NCBI RefSeq assembly: GCF_023701745.1
Contig: NZ_JAJOZB010000001.1
Span: forward strand, 4,904,501-4,968,500
Reading direction: 5' to 3'
DNA from: Streptomyces sp. RKAG293
Lineage (GTDB): Bacteria; Actinomycetota; Actinomycetes; Streptomycetales; Streptomycetaceae
DNA: 64,000 bases
Both the position numbers and the translations under genes were made by a program. Shown here one piece after another: positions 39,179 to 47,878 of the stretch (its first letter is position 1; every line of letters begins with the position of its first letter). The notes below the pieces were generated by a model that was given only the letters and a program-made list of their open reading frames with translations, was not told where the DNA came from and ran no database searches.

Positions 39179-40612
39179 TCAGTCCCCGTCACCCGCGCCT
39201 CTGACCCGGGCCAGTTCGGCGAGCCTGCGGTGCTCGACGGCCTTCCGTTCGAGGATCTCGGCCATCCGCAGGTGGTACTCCGGCTTGTCCTGCTCGTAGA
39301 TGTCCGGGATGCCGTCCCCGTCCTCGTCGCGTTCCTCCTCCTCGCACATCGCCCGGTACTTGTTGTTGCGGAGCTTGAGCAGGATGCCCGCCACGACGGC
39401 CGCGATCACCGAGCCGATCAGGACGGCCGCCTTCACCTCGTCGGCCAGCACCGGGTCCTCGGCGAAGGCGAGTTCGCCGATCAGCAGCGACACGGTGAAG
39501 CCGATCCCGGCCAGTGAGGCGACGGCGAGGACGTCGGGCCAGCGGAGCTCCGGGTTGAGCTCCGCACGGGTGAACCGGGCCGCGAGCCAGGTGCCGCCGA
39601 ACACTCCGAGGGTCTTGCCGGCCACCAGGCCGAGGACCACGCCGAGCGTCTCGGGCTGCGAGAAGACATCGGTGAGCGCGCTGCCGGAGATGGCGACACC
39701 CGCCGAGAAGAGGGCGAACAGCGGTACCGCCAGACCGGCGGAGACGGGGCGCACCAGATGCTCGACGCGTTCGCCGGGGGAGTGGTCCTCGCCGTCCCGG
39801 CGGGTACAGCGCAGCATCAGGCCCATGGCCACGCCCGCGATCGTGGCGTGCACGCCGCTGTTGTACATCAGCCCCCAGATGACCAGGGCGAGCGGCACGT
39901 AGATGTACCAGCCGCGCACTTCCCTGCGGAGCAGCAGCCAGAAGACCAGCAGGCCCAGCGCGGCGCCGCCGAGGGCCACGAAGTCGATCGAGGAGGTGAA
40001 GAAGACCGCGATGATCAGGATCGCGAAGAGGTCGTCGACGACGGCGAGCGTCAGCAGGAAGGCGCGCAGCGCGGACGGCAGCGATGTGCCGATGACCGCG
40101 AGGACGGCCAGCGCGAAGGCGATGTCGGTGGCGGTCGGGACCGCCCAGCCGTCCAGCGCGCCGCCGCCGACGGTGTTGACCACCAGGTAGACGAGGGCGG
40201 GCACCGCCATGCCGCAGACGGCGGCGATGACCGGGAGCGCCGCTGCGGACGGTGTCCGCAGCTCGCCGGCGACCAGCTCGCGCTTGAGCTCGATGCCGGC
40301 GACGAAGAAGAAGATGGCGAGCAGGCCGTCGGCCGCCCAGTGCTGCACCGACAGGTCCAGCCCCAGGGAGGACGGCCCGAAGTGGAATTCCCTGACCGTC
40401 TCGTAGGTCTCGTGCGCCGGGGTGTTGGCCCAGATCAGCGCGGCGACGGCGGCGATGAGCAACAGGACGCCGCCCACGGTCTCGGTGCGCAGCGCGTCGG
40501 CGACGAAGGTCCGCTCGGGGAGGGACAGCCGGCCGAGGAGGACGGAGCGGCGGGTGGGCTCGGTCTCGGGCCGGTCGGTGGCGGGCCGCTCGGTCACAGG
40601 TCGCTCGGTCAC
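39179..40612 (-). CDS. nhaA: Na+/H+ antiporter NhaA with acidic cytoplasmic tail
   Basis: A 477-residue NhaA. The transporter core has LAIFFFVAGIELKREL, VPTATDIAFALAVLAV (the unwound TM4), and VVDDLFAILIIAVFFT with the ion-binding Asp pair in VDD. After the last helix comes a C-terminal extension of about 65 residues with EEEERDEDGDGIPDIYEQD, a calcium-loop-like acidic motif, then a helical end. The N-terminus has TERP repeats. GTG 40612 was chosen, with GGAGG 10 nt upstream; GTG 40597 is possible. It exchanges sodium for protons in pH and salt homeostasis. Confidence 0.94.
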   Translation of the reverse strand: MTERPVTERPATDRPETEPTRRSVLLGRLSLPERTFVADALRTETVGGVLLLIAAVAALIWANTPAHETYETVREFHFGPSSLGLDLSVQHWAADGLLAIFFFVAGIELKRELVAGELRTPSAAALPVIAAVCGMAVPALVYLVVNTVGGGALDGWAVPTATDIAFALAVLAVIGTSLPSALRAFLLTLAVVDDLFAILIIAVFFTSSIDFVALGGAALGLLVFWLLLRREVRGWYIYVPLALVIWGLMYNSGVHATIAGVAMGLMLRCTRRDGEDHSPGERVEHLVRPVSAGLAVPLFALFSAGVAISGSALTDVFSQPETLGVVLGLVAGKTLGVFGGTWLAARFTRAELNPELRWPDVLAVASLAGIGFTVSLLIGELAFAEDPVLADEVKAAVLIGSVIAAVVAGILLKLRNNKYRAMCEEEERDEDGDGIPDIYEQDKPEYHLRMAEILERKAVEHRRLAELARVRGAGDGD

Positions 40613-40773
40613 GGGTCGAAGACCTCCGGTCGGTTGGTCATCCACTGGACATGGCTGACTCCGTTGCCGACCAGACTTCCCGGCGCACCTTGTGTACTGA
40701 CGCGTTCTTGACGCGGGGACCAGCCTATCGGGTCGCGCGCTGTGCCGTCCGGCGATCTTCATATTACGGACAT

Positions 40774-40806
40774 AAGGGGCCCCCGGCTTGATGCCGGGAG
40801 CCCCTT
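40774..40806 (-). terminator. Terminator of acs
   Basis: AAGGGGCCCCCGGC (40774-40787) pairs with GCCGGGAGCCCCTT (40793-40806), one mismatch, 5-nt loop. It begins 33 bp after the acs stop on the minus strand. Confidence 0.8.
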
Positions 40807-40838
40807 GTCGGCCGTGTGGACCCTCTCAGGCCCTGCGG

Positions 40839-42797
40839 TCAGTCCTCGCTGGTCGCGCCCGGCAGGTTGGTCTGGATCAGGTCCATCACCGAGGAGTCCG
40901 TCAGCGTGGTGACATCGCCGAGCTCGCGGTTCTCCGCGACGTCGCGCAGCAGCCGGCGCATGATCTTGCCGGAACGGGTCTTCGGCAGCTCGCTGACGAT
41001 CAGGATGCGCTTGGGCTTGGCGATCGGGCCCAGCGTCTTGCTGACGTGGTCGCGCAGCTCGGCGACGAGCGTGTCGGAGTCCGAGGCGGTGCCGCGCAGG
41101 ATGACGAACGCGACGATGGCCTGGCCGGTGGTCGCGTCGGCCGCGCCGACGACCGCAGACTCGGCGACCTTCGGGTGCGAGACGAGCGCCGACTCGACCT
41201 CGGTGGTCGAGATGTTGTGGCCCGACACCAGCATCACGTCGTCCACCCGGCCGAGCAGCCAGATGTCGCCGTCCTCGTCCTTCTTGGCGCCGTCACCCGC
41301 GAAGTAGCGGCCCTCGAACCGCGACCAGTAGGTGTCGATGTAGCGCTGGTCGTCGCCCCAGATGGTGCGGAGCATCGACGGCCACGGCTCGGTCAGCACC
41401 AGGTACCCGCCGGAGCCGTTCGGCACCTCGCGCGCCTCGTCGTCCACGACGGTGGCGGCGATGCCCGGCAGGGCGCGCTGCGCGGAACCCGGCTTGGTGG
41501 TGGTCGCGCCCGGCAGCGGGCTGATCATCATCGCGCCGGTCTCGGTCTGCCACCAGGTGTCCACGATCGGGCAGCGGTTGCCGCCGATGTGCTCGCGGTA
41601 CCACATCCACGCCTCGGGGTTGATCGGCTCGCCGACGCTGCCCAGCACCCGCAGCGAGGACAGGTCGAACTTCGCGGGGATGTCGTCGCCCCACTTCATG
41701 AACGTCCGGATCGCGGTCGGCGCGGTGTAGAGGATCGTCACGCCGTACTTCTGGACGACCTCCCAGAAGCGGCCCTGGTGCGGGGTGTCCGGGGTGCCCT
41801 CGTAGATCACCTGGGTGGCGCCGTTGGAGAGCGGCCCGTAGACGATGTACGAGTGGCCGGTCACCCAGCCGATGTCGGCCGTGCACCAGTAGACGTCGGT
41901 CTCCGGCTTGAGGTCGAAGACGGCGTGGTGGGTGTAGGAGGTCTGGGTGAGGTAGCCGCCCGAGGTGTGCAGGATGCCCTTCGGCTTCCCCGTCGTGCCG
42001 CTGGTGTAGAGGATGAAGAGCGGGTGCTCGGCGTCGAACGCCTGCGGTGTGTGCTCGGCCGACTGCCGGGTGACGATGTCGTGCCACCAGACGTCACGGC
42101 CCTCGGTGAACGCGGTCTCCTGGCCGGTCCTGCGGACCACCAGGACGTGCTCGACCTGCGGACACTTGGCTACGGCCTCGTCGATGGCGGGCTTGAGCGC
42201 CGACGGCTTGCCGCGCCGGTAGCCGCCGTCGGAGGTGATGACGAGCTTGGCGTCGGCGTCCTGGATGCGGGACGCGACGGCGTCGGCCGAGAAGCCGCCG
42301 AAGACCACGGAGTGGGCGGCGCCGATCCGGGCGCAGGCCAGCATCGCGACCACGGCCTCGGGGATCATCGGGAGGTAGACCGCGACCCGGTCGCCGGCCT
42401 CGACGCCCAGCTCGGTGAGCGCGTTGGCGGCCCGGCTGACCTCGTCCTTGAGCTCGGCGTAGGTGAGGGAGCGGCTGTCGCCGGGCTCACCCTCGAAGTG
42501 GATGGCGACCCGGTCGCCGTTGCCCGCCTCGACATGCCGGTCGACGCAGTTGTACGCCACGTTGAGCTTGCCGTCGGCGAACCACTTGGCGAACGGCGGG
42601 TTCGACCAGTCCAGCGTCTCGGTCGGCTCGGTGTCCCAGCTCAGCCGGCGCGCCTGCTCGGCCCAGAAGGCCGGGCGGTCGGACTCGGCCCGTGCGTACG
42701 CATCCGCGGTGACGTTGGCGGATGCGGCCAGCTCGGCCGGCGGAGCGAAACGCCGCTCCTCCTTCAACAGATTGGCCAGGCTCTCGTTGCTGCTCAC
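40839..42797 (-). CDS. acsA: Acetyl-coenzyme A synthetase
   Basis: A 652-residue AMP-forming acetate-CoA ligase. ANL motifs: ILYTSGTTGKPKGILHT, DTWWQTETGAMM, YFAGDGAKKDEDGDIWLLGRVDDV and, at the end, PKTRSGKIMRRLLRD with the catalytic Lys that is reversibly acetylated in this family. The Trp that narrows the pocket to acetate is in the WWQTE motif. GTG 42797 has AAGGAG 7 nt upstream. It is a single-gene unit with its own terminator and allows growth on acetate. Confidence 0.97.
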   Translation of the reverse strand: MSSNESLANLLKEERRFAPPAELAASANVTADAYARAESDRPAFWAEQARRLSWDTEPTETLDWSNPPFAKWFADGKLNVAYNCVDRHVEAGNGDRVAIHFEGEPGDSRSLTYAELKDEVSRAANALTELGVEAGDRVAVYLPMIPEAVVAMLACARIGAAHSVVFGGFSADAVASRIQDADAKLVITSDGGYRRGKPSALKPAIDEAVAKCPQVEHVLVVRRTGQETAFTEGRDVWWHDIVTRQSAEHTPQAFDAEHPLFILYTSGTTGKPKGILHTSGGYLTQTSYTHHAVFDLKPETDVYWCTADIGWVTGHSYIVYGPLSNGATQVIYEGTPDTPHQGRFWEVVQKYGVTILYTAPTAIRTFMKWGDDIPAKFDLSSLRVLGSVGEPINPEAWMWYREHIGGNRCPIVDTWWQTETGAMMISPLPGATTTKPGSAQRALPGIAATVVDDEAREVPNGSGGYLVLTEPWPSMLRTIWGDDQRYIDTYWSRFEGRYFAGDGAKKDEDGDIWLLGRVDDVMLVSGHNISTTEVESALVSHPKVAESAVVGAADATTGQAIVAFVILRGTASDSDTLVAELRDHVSKTLGPIAKPKRILIVSELPKTRSGKIMRRLLRDVAENRELGDVTTLTDSSVMDLIQTNLPGATSED

Positions 42798-42956
42798 GCC
42801 AACTCCTTGTCAGACTGTCCCAGATGTCCCAGCCATAGCTCATCAGGCCGCGGGCGCGATGACAAGAGTCGCAGGATAATTGGTTTAGACCTGTAGTGTG
42901 AGCGGCTCCGTCGGGGCCGCGCGGCGTGTCGTTCCGCCGCCCGGCCCCGAACGGTG

Positions 42957-45167
42957 TCAGACCGCGTCCAGCACCTCCGGATGCACCGCGGAGAACGACC
43001 CCGTGGCGTGGTCCAGGACGTACGCCTGGGCCTCTGCGACATGGAAGTACATGCCCTGGAGCTGGAGCTTGCCCTCCGCGTAGCGGCGGGCCACGCACGG
43101 GTGGTCGAGCAGGTGCTCCAGCTGCTGGACCACATTGGCCAGGCTCAGCCGCTCCAGATCGTCGGCCGGCGCCCGGTCCGTCATCCCGGGGCCGCCCCGC
43201 GCCAGCCGCTCCAGGCTCGGCCGGCCGTGGCGCAGCCAGCGGGCCAGCGGGGTCTGCGCGCCGGGCTCGTGATCACTGCCGAGCAGCGCCTGCATGGCGC
43301 CGCAGCCGGAGTGCCCGCAGACCGTGATGCTGCCGACCTTCAGTACGTCCACCGCGTACTCGACGGCCGCGGCCACCGAGTCGCAGGAGTTGTCCGAGTC
43401 CGGCGGCGGCATCAGATTCCCGACATTGCGGACGGTGAAGAGGTCACCGGGCCCGCTGGAGGTGATCATGCTGGTCACCAGCCGGGAATCGGCGCAGGTG
43501 AGGAAGAGCTGGGTGGGCCGCTGGCCCTCCCGGGCCAGCCGCGCCAGCTCGTCGCGCACCAGGGGTGCGGTGTTGCGCTGGAAGTTGCTGACGCCCCCGA
43601 GCAGCTGGTTGCCGCCCGGTGCGGTGACGGTGGCGGCGCTCGGCCGGGTGCAGTGGTGGTTGCGCCACGGAGTCCAGGGCCGGCAGGCGTGCGCGCTCGC
43701 CGGTTCGCTGACGGTCCCTCCGGTGCGGTCGCCGAGCATGGCCCAGCCGCCGCGGGCACGGTGCCGGTCGCACCACGACTGCAGCGCCTCGTAGGCCGCG
43801 TGGTCCATGAACGAGCCGTCCAGCTCGACGACCGCGTGCGCCCCGTCGGGTACCTGGGCGAAGGCCCGGGTGAGCCGGGGCACCGCGAGGAACGTCAACT
43901 GCCCGCGGGCCCGCACCCGGTAGCCGCCCGCCTCCTCGGAGACGGTGATCCGGGTGCGGGTGAGGCGGCGCAGCGCGGTGAACGCCGCGACCGCGATCCC
44001 GGCCACCACGCCCTCCAGGACGCCGAGCAGCACCACTCCGCCGATGGTGGTGACGTACACCGGGAACTCCTGGTGCCGCCGTACGTTTTTGATGTGCGCG
44101 AAGCTCACCATCTTCACGCCGACGAGCAGGACCAGGACGGCGAGGGCGGCGAGCGGGATCAGATCCAGCACGCCGGCCAGCAGGCTCGCGCACAGCACCA
44201 CCCACACCCCGTGCAGGACCGTGGACCAGCGCGTCACGGCCCCGGCCCGGATGTTCGCCGAGCCGCGCATCGCGCCGCCGGCCACCGGCAGGCCGCCGAG
44301 CAGCCCGGAGAGCACGTTCGACGCGCCCTGGCCGAGCAGTTCACGGTCGAGCCGCGCGGGTCTGGCCCGCCGGTCCGGGTACTCGGACTGCATCTTGTCG
44401 AGCGCGACCGCGGACAGCAGCGATTCCATGCTCGCGACGAGGGTGACGGTGACGACCGCGGCGAGCAGCCCGAGCACCGGGCCCTCCGGCAGCCGGGGCA
44501 GCACCGGAGTGTTCCACGACGGCAGATCGACGCGCGGCACGGTCAGCGCCAGACCCGCGGCCGTGGCGACGGCGACCGCCGCCAGCGCCGCCGGGACCGC
44601 CCGCAGCGCGCGCACGGCTCTGTTTCTGACGTTCTTTCCGGGCAGCCGCGGCCAGCCGACCAGGACGACGGCGGTGAGCGCGCCGATCCCCAGGGTGGCC
44701 GGGCTGGTGGCCGCCAACTGGCGTGGCAGCGCACCGAGGTTGGCCAGGGCGGAGCCCTGAGCGGTGCCGCCGAGGATGACGTGCAGCTGCCCGACGGCGA
44801 TGGACACGCCGATCCCGGCGAGCATGCCGTGCACGATGGCGGGGCTGACGACGAGCGCCGCCCGCGCCACCCGCAGGGCGCCGAGGGCGGCCTGGGCGAG
44901 GCCGGCGAGCACGGTGATGGCGCAGGTGGTGCGCCATCCGTAGCGCTGTACGAGTTCGGCGGTGACGACCACGAGGCTGGTGGCAGCCCCGCTGACCTGC
45001 AACGGGGCCCCGCCCAGCAGCCCGGCGACGATACCGCCGACGGCTGCGGCGACGAGGCCGGACTGGAGGGGCGCACCGGTGGCGAGGGCGATACCGAGCG
45101 ACAGCGGCACGGCGATCAGAAAGACAGTGATCGAGGCGGACAGATCGGACCTGTGAGGCGTCTGCAT
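42957..45167 (-). CDS. SulP anion transporter fused to beta-carbonic anhydrase
   Basis: A 736-residue two-enzyme fusion. Residues 1-400 are a SulP transporter with about 10-12 helices (FLIAVPLSLGIALATGAPLQSG, MRGSANIRAGAVTRWSTVLHG). Residues ~415-480 are a STAS-like domain (TFLAVPRLTRAFAQ, AVVELDGSFMDHAAYEAL). After a linker, residues ~530-736 are a beta-carbonic anhydrase with zinc ligands Cys558, His619 and Cys622 (CADSR; CGHSGCG) and Asp560. AAGGAG precedes the ATG. The transporter probably moves bicarbonate that the anhydrase supplies or consumes; this is inferred from the fusion. Confidence 0.93.
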   Translation of the reverse strand: MQTPHRSDLSASITVFLIAVPLSLGIALATGAPLQSGLVAAAVGGIVAGLLGGAPLQVSGAATSLVVVTAELVQRYGWRTTCAITVLAGLAQAALGALRVARAALVVSPAIVHGMLAGIGVSIAVGQLHVILGGTAQGSALANLGALPRQLAATSPATLGIGALTAVVLVGWPRLPGKNVRNRAVRALRAVPAALAAVAVATAAGLALTVPRVDLPSWNTPVLPRLPEGPVLGLLAAVVTVTLVASMESLLSAVALDKMQSEYPDRRARPARLDRELLGQGASNVLSGLLGGLPVAGGAMRGSANIRAGAVTRWSTVLHGVWVVLCASLLAGVLDLIPLAALAVLVLLVGVKMVSFAHIKNVRRHQEFPVYVTTIGGVVLLGVLEGVVAGIAVAAFTALRRLTRTRITVSEEAGGYRVRARGQLTFLAVPRLTRAFAQVPDGAHAVVELDGSFMDHAAYEALQSWCDRHRARGGWAMLGDRTGGTVSEPASAHACRPWTPWRNHHCTRPSAATVTAPGGNQLLGGVSNFQRNTAPLVRDELARLAREGQRPTQLFLTCADSRLVTSMITSSGPGDLFTVRNVGNLMPPPDSDNSCDSVAAAVEYAVDVLKVGSITVCGHSGCGAMQALLGSDHEPGAQTPLARWLRHGRPSLERLARGGPGMTDRAPADDLERLSLANVVQQLEHLLDHPCVARRYAEGKLQLQGMYFHVAEAQAYVLDHATGSFSAVHPEVLDAV

Positions 45168-45199
45168 GGTTCCCGTCTCCTTCAGGGCGGCGGGACGTG

Positions 45200-45225
45200 G
45201 TAGCCGTACGTAACTATATGGCTAC
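45200..45225. promoter_or_regulatory. Palindrome upstream of the SulP-carbonic anhydrase gene
   Basis: GTAGCC-N14-GGCTAC with further matches inside (GTAGCCnTA ... TAnGGCTAC), centred about 45 bp upstream of the ATG at 45167 in a short AT-rich stretch. Its position and symmetry suit a dimeric repressor operator near the promoter. Confidence 0.4.
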
Positions 45226-45413
45226 GCTCAAGCGTCGGTAAAAGGAGAGTAATGCGGATATACGGTTCGGTGAAGTCCGTAGATCCACTCGGGCGGAGAT
45301 TTGCTCCTATCGGGTGAATCGAGGAGTGGTTTGGCCGGTCGTGACCGGCAAATCGCGGGAGCATGTCACTTTTTGCTCTCGAATCACTGCTTTCCCTTTG
45401 GATCGAGGTTCGT

Positions 45414-46775
45414 ATGTATTCCATGCGGAAGACCACGGCCCTGGCCGCTGTAACCGCGTTGGCATTCGGCGCGGTGGGTTGTTCGAGCGGTTCGAGCGGT
45501 TCAAGCGGTTCCAGTTCTGGAGGGTCCGGGCAGAGCAGCCGGCAGCACGACGGTCCTGCCGCGGCCGTGCGGAAACCACCGGCACGGGTGATGAAGCTGA
45601 TCGGCGACGGCTCCACCGCCGAGACCGGGGCACAGCCCAACCAGCCCCGGTTCGAGCGGCTCGCGCCGGGCGAGAAGCCCCCGCAGTTCGTCGTCTTCTC
45701 CTGGGACGGCGCGGGAGAGGACAGCCAGAAGCTGTTCTCGCACTTCCGCGAGGTCGGCAAGGAGAACAACGCGGCCATGACGTACTTCCTCAGCGGCGTC
45801 TACCTGCTGCCCGGGGACCGCAAGGAGGTCTACGCGCCGCCGCGGCACTCGCGCGGCGCCTCCGACATCGGCTTCACCGACCGCCCGGAGATGACCGACA
45901 CGCTGGAGCAGATCCGGCTGGCGTGGCAGGACGGCAGCGAGATCGGCACCCACTTCAACGGCCACTTCTGCGGGCCGAACGGCGGGGTCGGCACCTGGTC
46001 GTCCGAGGAGTGGAAGAGCGAGATCGAGCAGGCCGAGGGCTTCGTCAAGAACTGGAAGACGAACAGCGGCCTCACCCGGCTCGCCCCGCTGCCTTTCGAC
46101 TACAGCAAGGAGCTGGTCGGCGGCCGCGCCCCCTGTCTGGAGGGCCAGCGGAACCTGATCCCGGCCGCCAAGGAGATGGGCTTCCGCTACGACGCCAGCT
46201 CGGTCGGCGGGCGGCAGGTCTGGCCCTCGCAGATCGACGGCGTCTGGGACTTCCCGCTCCAGGACATCCCGGTCCCCGGCCGCGCCTTCGAGACGCTCTC
46301 CATGGACTACAACTTCCTGGCCAACCAGTCCGGCACCACCAAGGGCGACCCGTCGATGCGCGACTACTGGGGCCGGCAGATGGAGAACGGGCTGGCCGCC
46401 GCCTTCGACCGCGCCTACACGGGCAACCGGGCGCCGATGTTCGTCGGCAACCACTTCGAGTCGTGGAACGGCGGCGTCTACATGAAGGCCGTCGAGTCCA
46501 CCATCAAGTCGGTGTGCCGCAAGGACGGCGTGCGGTGCGTGTCGTTCAAGCAGATGGCGGACTGGATGGACGCGCAGGATCCGGCGGTGCTGCGGAAGCT
46601 GCGCACCCTGGACGTCGGGCAGGCGCCGAAGGAGGGCTGGCCGGCCCTCCTCGCGGCACCTGGGGCTCCTGGCGCACCTGCGGCTCCTGGCGCACCCGCG
46701 GCTCCTGGCGCACCCGAGACTCCTGGTGCCGCGGCTCCGGCGGGCGCGGCCGGATCCGGGTCGAGGGTCAGCTAG
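45414..46775 (+). CDS. Lipoprotein with polysaccharide-deacetylase-like domain and collagen-like tail
   Basis: A 453-residue lipoprotein. The signal peptide ends in a lipobox (AFGAVGC), followed by a Ser/Gly repeat. The main domain resembles NodB-type deacetylases (PPQFVVFSWDGAGEDSQKL; EIGTHFNGHFCG; MFVGNHFESWNGG), but the TFDDG metal motif is changed to SWDGAGED, so activity is uncertain. The C-terminus is a Gly-Ala-Pro repeat (APGAPGAPAAPGAPAAPGAP). ATG 45414 has GAGG 5 nt upstream; ATG 45423 is possible. It is anchored outside the membrane. Convergent with the ATPase gene, whose 3' end it overlaps by 8 bp. Confidence 0.78.
   Translation: MYSMRKTTALAAVTALAFGAVGCSSGSSGSSGSSSGGSGQSSRQHDGPAAAVRKPPARVMKLIGDGSTAETGAQPNQPRFERLAPGEKPPQFVVFSWDGAGEDSQKLFSHFREVGKENNAAMTYFLSGVYLLPGDRKEVYAPPRHSRGASDIGFTDRPEMTDTLEQIRLAWQDGSEIGTHFNGHFCGPNGGVGTWSSEEWKSEIEQAEGFVKNWKTNSGLTRLAPLPFDYSKELVGGRAPCLEGQRNLIPAAKEMGFRYDASSVGGRQVWPSQIDGVWDFPLQDIPVPGRAFETLSMDYNFLANQSGTTKGDPSMRDYWGRQMENGLAAAFDRAYTGNRAPMFVGNHFESWNGGVYMKAVESTIKSVCRKDGVRCVSFKQMADWMDAQDPAVLRKLRTLDVGQAPKEGWPALLAAPGAPGAPAAPGAPAAPGAPETPGAAAPAGAAGSGSRVS
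46660..46735 (+). repeat. Tandem repeats encoding a Gly-Ala-Pro tail
   Basis: About five copies of a 15-bp unit (GGCTCCTGGCGCACC with variants) inside the 3' end of the lipoprotein gene. Each unit encodes APGAP. In-frame copy number could vary by slippage without loss of the frame. Confidence 0.7.
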
Positions 46776-47772
46776 GCGACAGCGCGCCGGCGGCGGTCAT
46801 CGCCGCGGACTCGCCGAGCACGAAGACGGGGTCGACCTGGGATGCCAGGTCGGCGCCCGTCTTGGCGTTGCCCCAGCTCTCCGCGTTCTTCAGATGGAAG
46901 TGCACCATCTGCCGGGTGTACCGGTCCCAGTCGCGGGCGTCGTACGAGGCGTCGGCCGTCTCGTGCATCGTCCGCAGCGCGCGGCGGTTGGTCTCCTCCA
47001 GCAGCTCGAAGCTCGGCGGACGGCCCTTCTCCATCGCGCGCACCCAGTCGGAGTGGCCGACGGTGGCCAGCAGGTCGTCACCGGTCTCGTCGCGCAGGAA
47101 CGCCAGGTCGTCGGGGCCCTGCACCTTGTTGCCGATGACGCGCAGCGCGACGCCGAAGTCGCGGGCGTACTCCTTGTACTGGCGGTAGACGGCGACGCCC
47201 TTGCGGGTCGGCTCGGCGACCAGGAACGTCATGTCGAACCGGGTGAACATCCCGGAGGCGAACGAGTCGCTGCCGGCCGTCATGTCCACCACGACGTACT
47301 CGTCGCGGCCGTCGGTCAGATGGTTCAGGCACAGTTCCACCGCGCCGACCTTGGAGTGGTAGCAGGCGACACCGAGGTCGGACTCGTTGAACGGGCCGGT
47401 CGCCATCAGCCGCACCTGAGCGCCGTCGTCCAGGGGGACCGTACGGGCGCACGCCGCGTAGACCGGGTTCTCCTCGATCACCCGCAGCAGGCGCGAGCCG
47501 CTGCCCGGCGGAGTCGTCTTGATCATGGTCTCGACGGAGGCGATCCGCGGGTTGGTGCCCCGCAGGTACTCCTTGATCTCCGGCAGGTGGGCGCCCATCG
47601 CGGGGAACGCGGCGGCCTCCTCCTCGTCCAGGCCGAGGGCCGGGCCGAGGTGCTGGTTGATGTCCGCGTCAACGGCGACGACGGGCACACGGACGTCCGC
47701 GAGGTGGCGGATGAACAGGGAGGACAGCGTGGTCTTGCCGCTGCCGCCCTTTCCAACGAAAGCGATCTTCAT
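46768..47772 (-). CDS. CooC/MinD-like ATPase
   Basis: A 334-residue deviant-Walker P-loop ATPase. The P-loop is FVGKGGSGKTTLSSL with the signature Lys near the N-terminus; VVAVDADINQHLG is the switch I-type Asp motif and VVVDMTAGSDSFASG the Walker B/switch II region. This resembles CooC/nickel-inserting or ParA-like ATPases of actinomycetes. TACTCT (47781-47786 on the complement) ends 8 nt before the ATG, with no ribosome binding site. It is divergent from the Fic-like gene across 106 bp. Cargo unknown. Confidence 0.82.
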   Translation of the reverse strand: MKIAFVGKGGSGKTTLSSLFIRHLADVRVPVVAVDADINQHLGPALGLDEEEAAAFPAMGAHLPEIKEYLRGTNPRIASVETMIKTTPPGSGSRLLRVIEENPVYAACARTVPLDDGAQVRLMATGPFNESDLGVACYHSKVGAVELCLNHLTDGRDEYVVVDMTAGSDSFASGMFTRFDMTFLVAEPTRKGVAVYRQYKEYARDFGVALRVIGNKVQGPDDLAFLRDETGDDLLATVGHSDWVRAMEKGRPPSFELLEETNRRALRTMHETADASYDARDWDRYTRQMVHFHLKNAESWGNAKTGADLASQVDPVFVLGESAAMTAAGALSPS

Positions 47773-47878
47773 GTTCGCCAAGAGTAGTCGGACATCTACG
47801 GGCGGTGACGGTTTGGAGTGGGGAAGGCCACTCGATCGGGGTCCATTGGCGCGTTCCGCTGTGCGTAGGGTCGTACTC

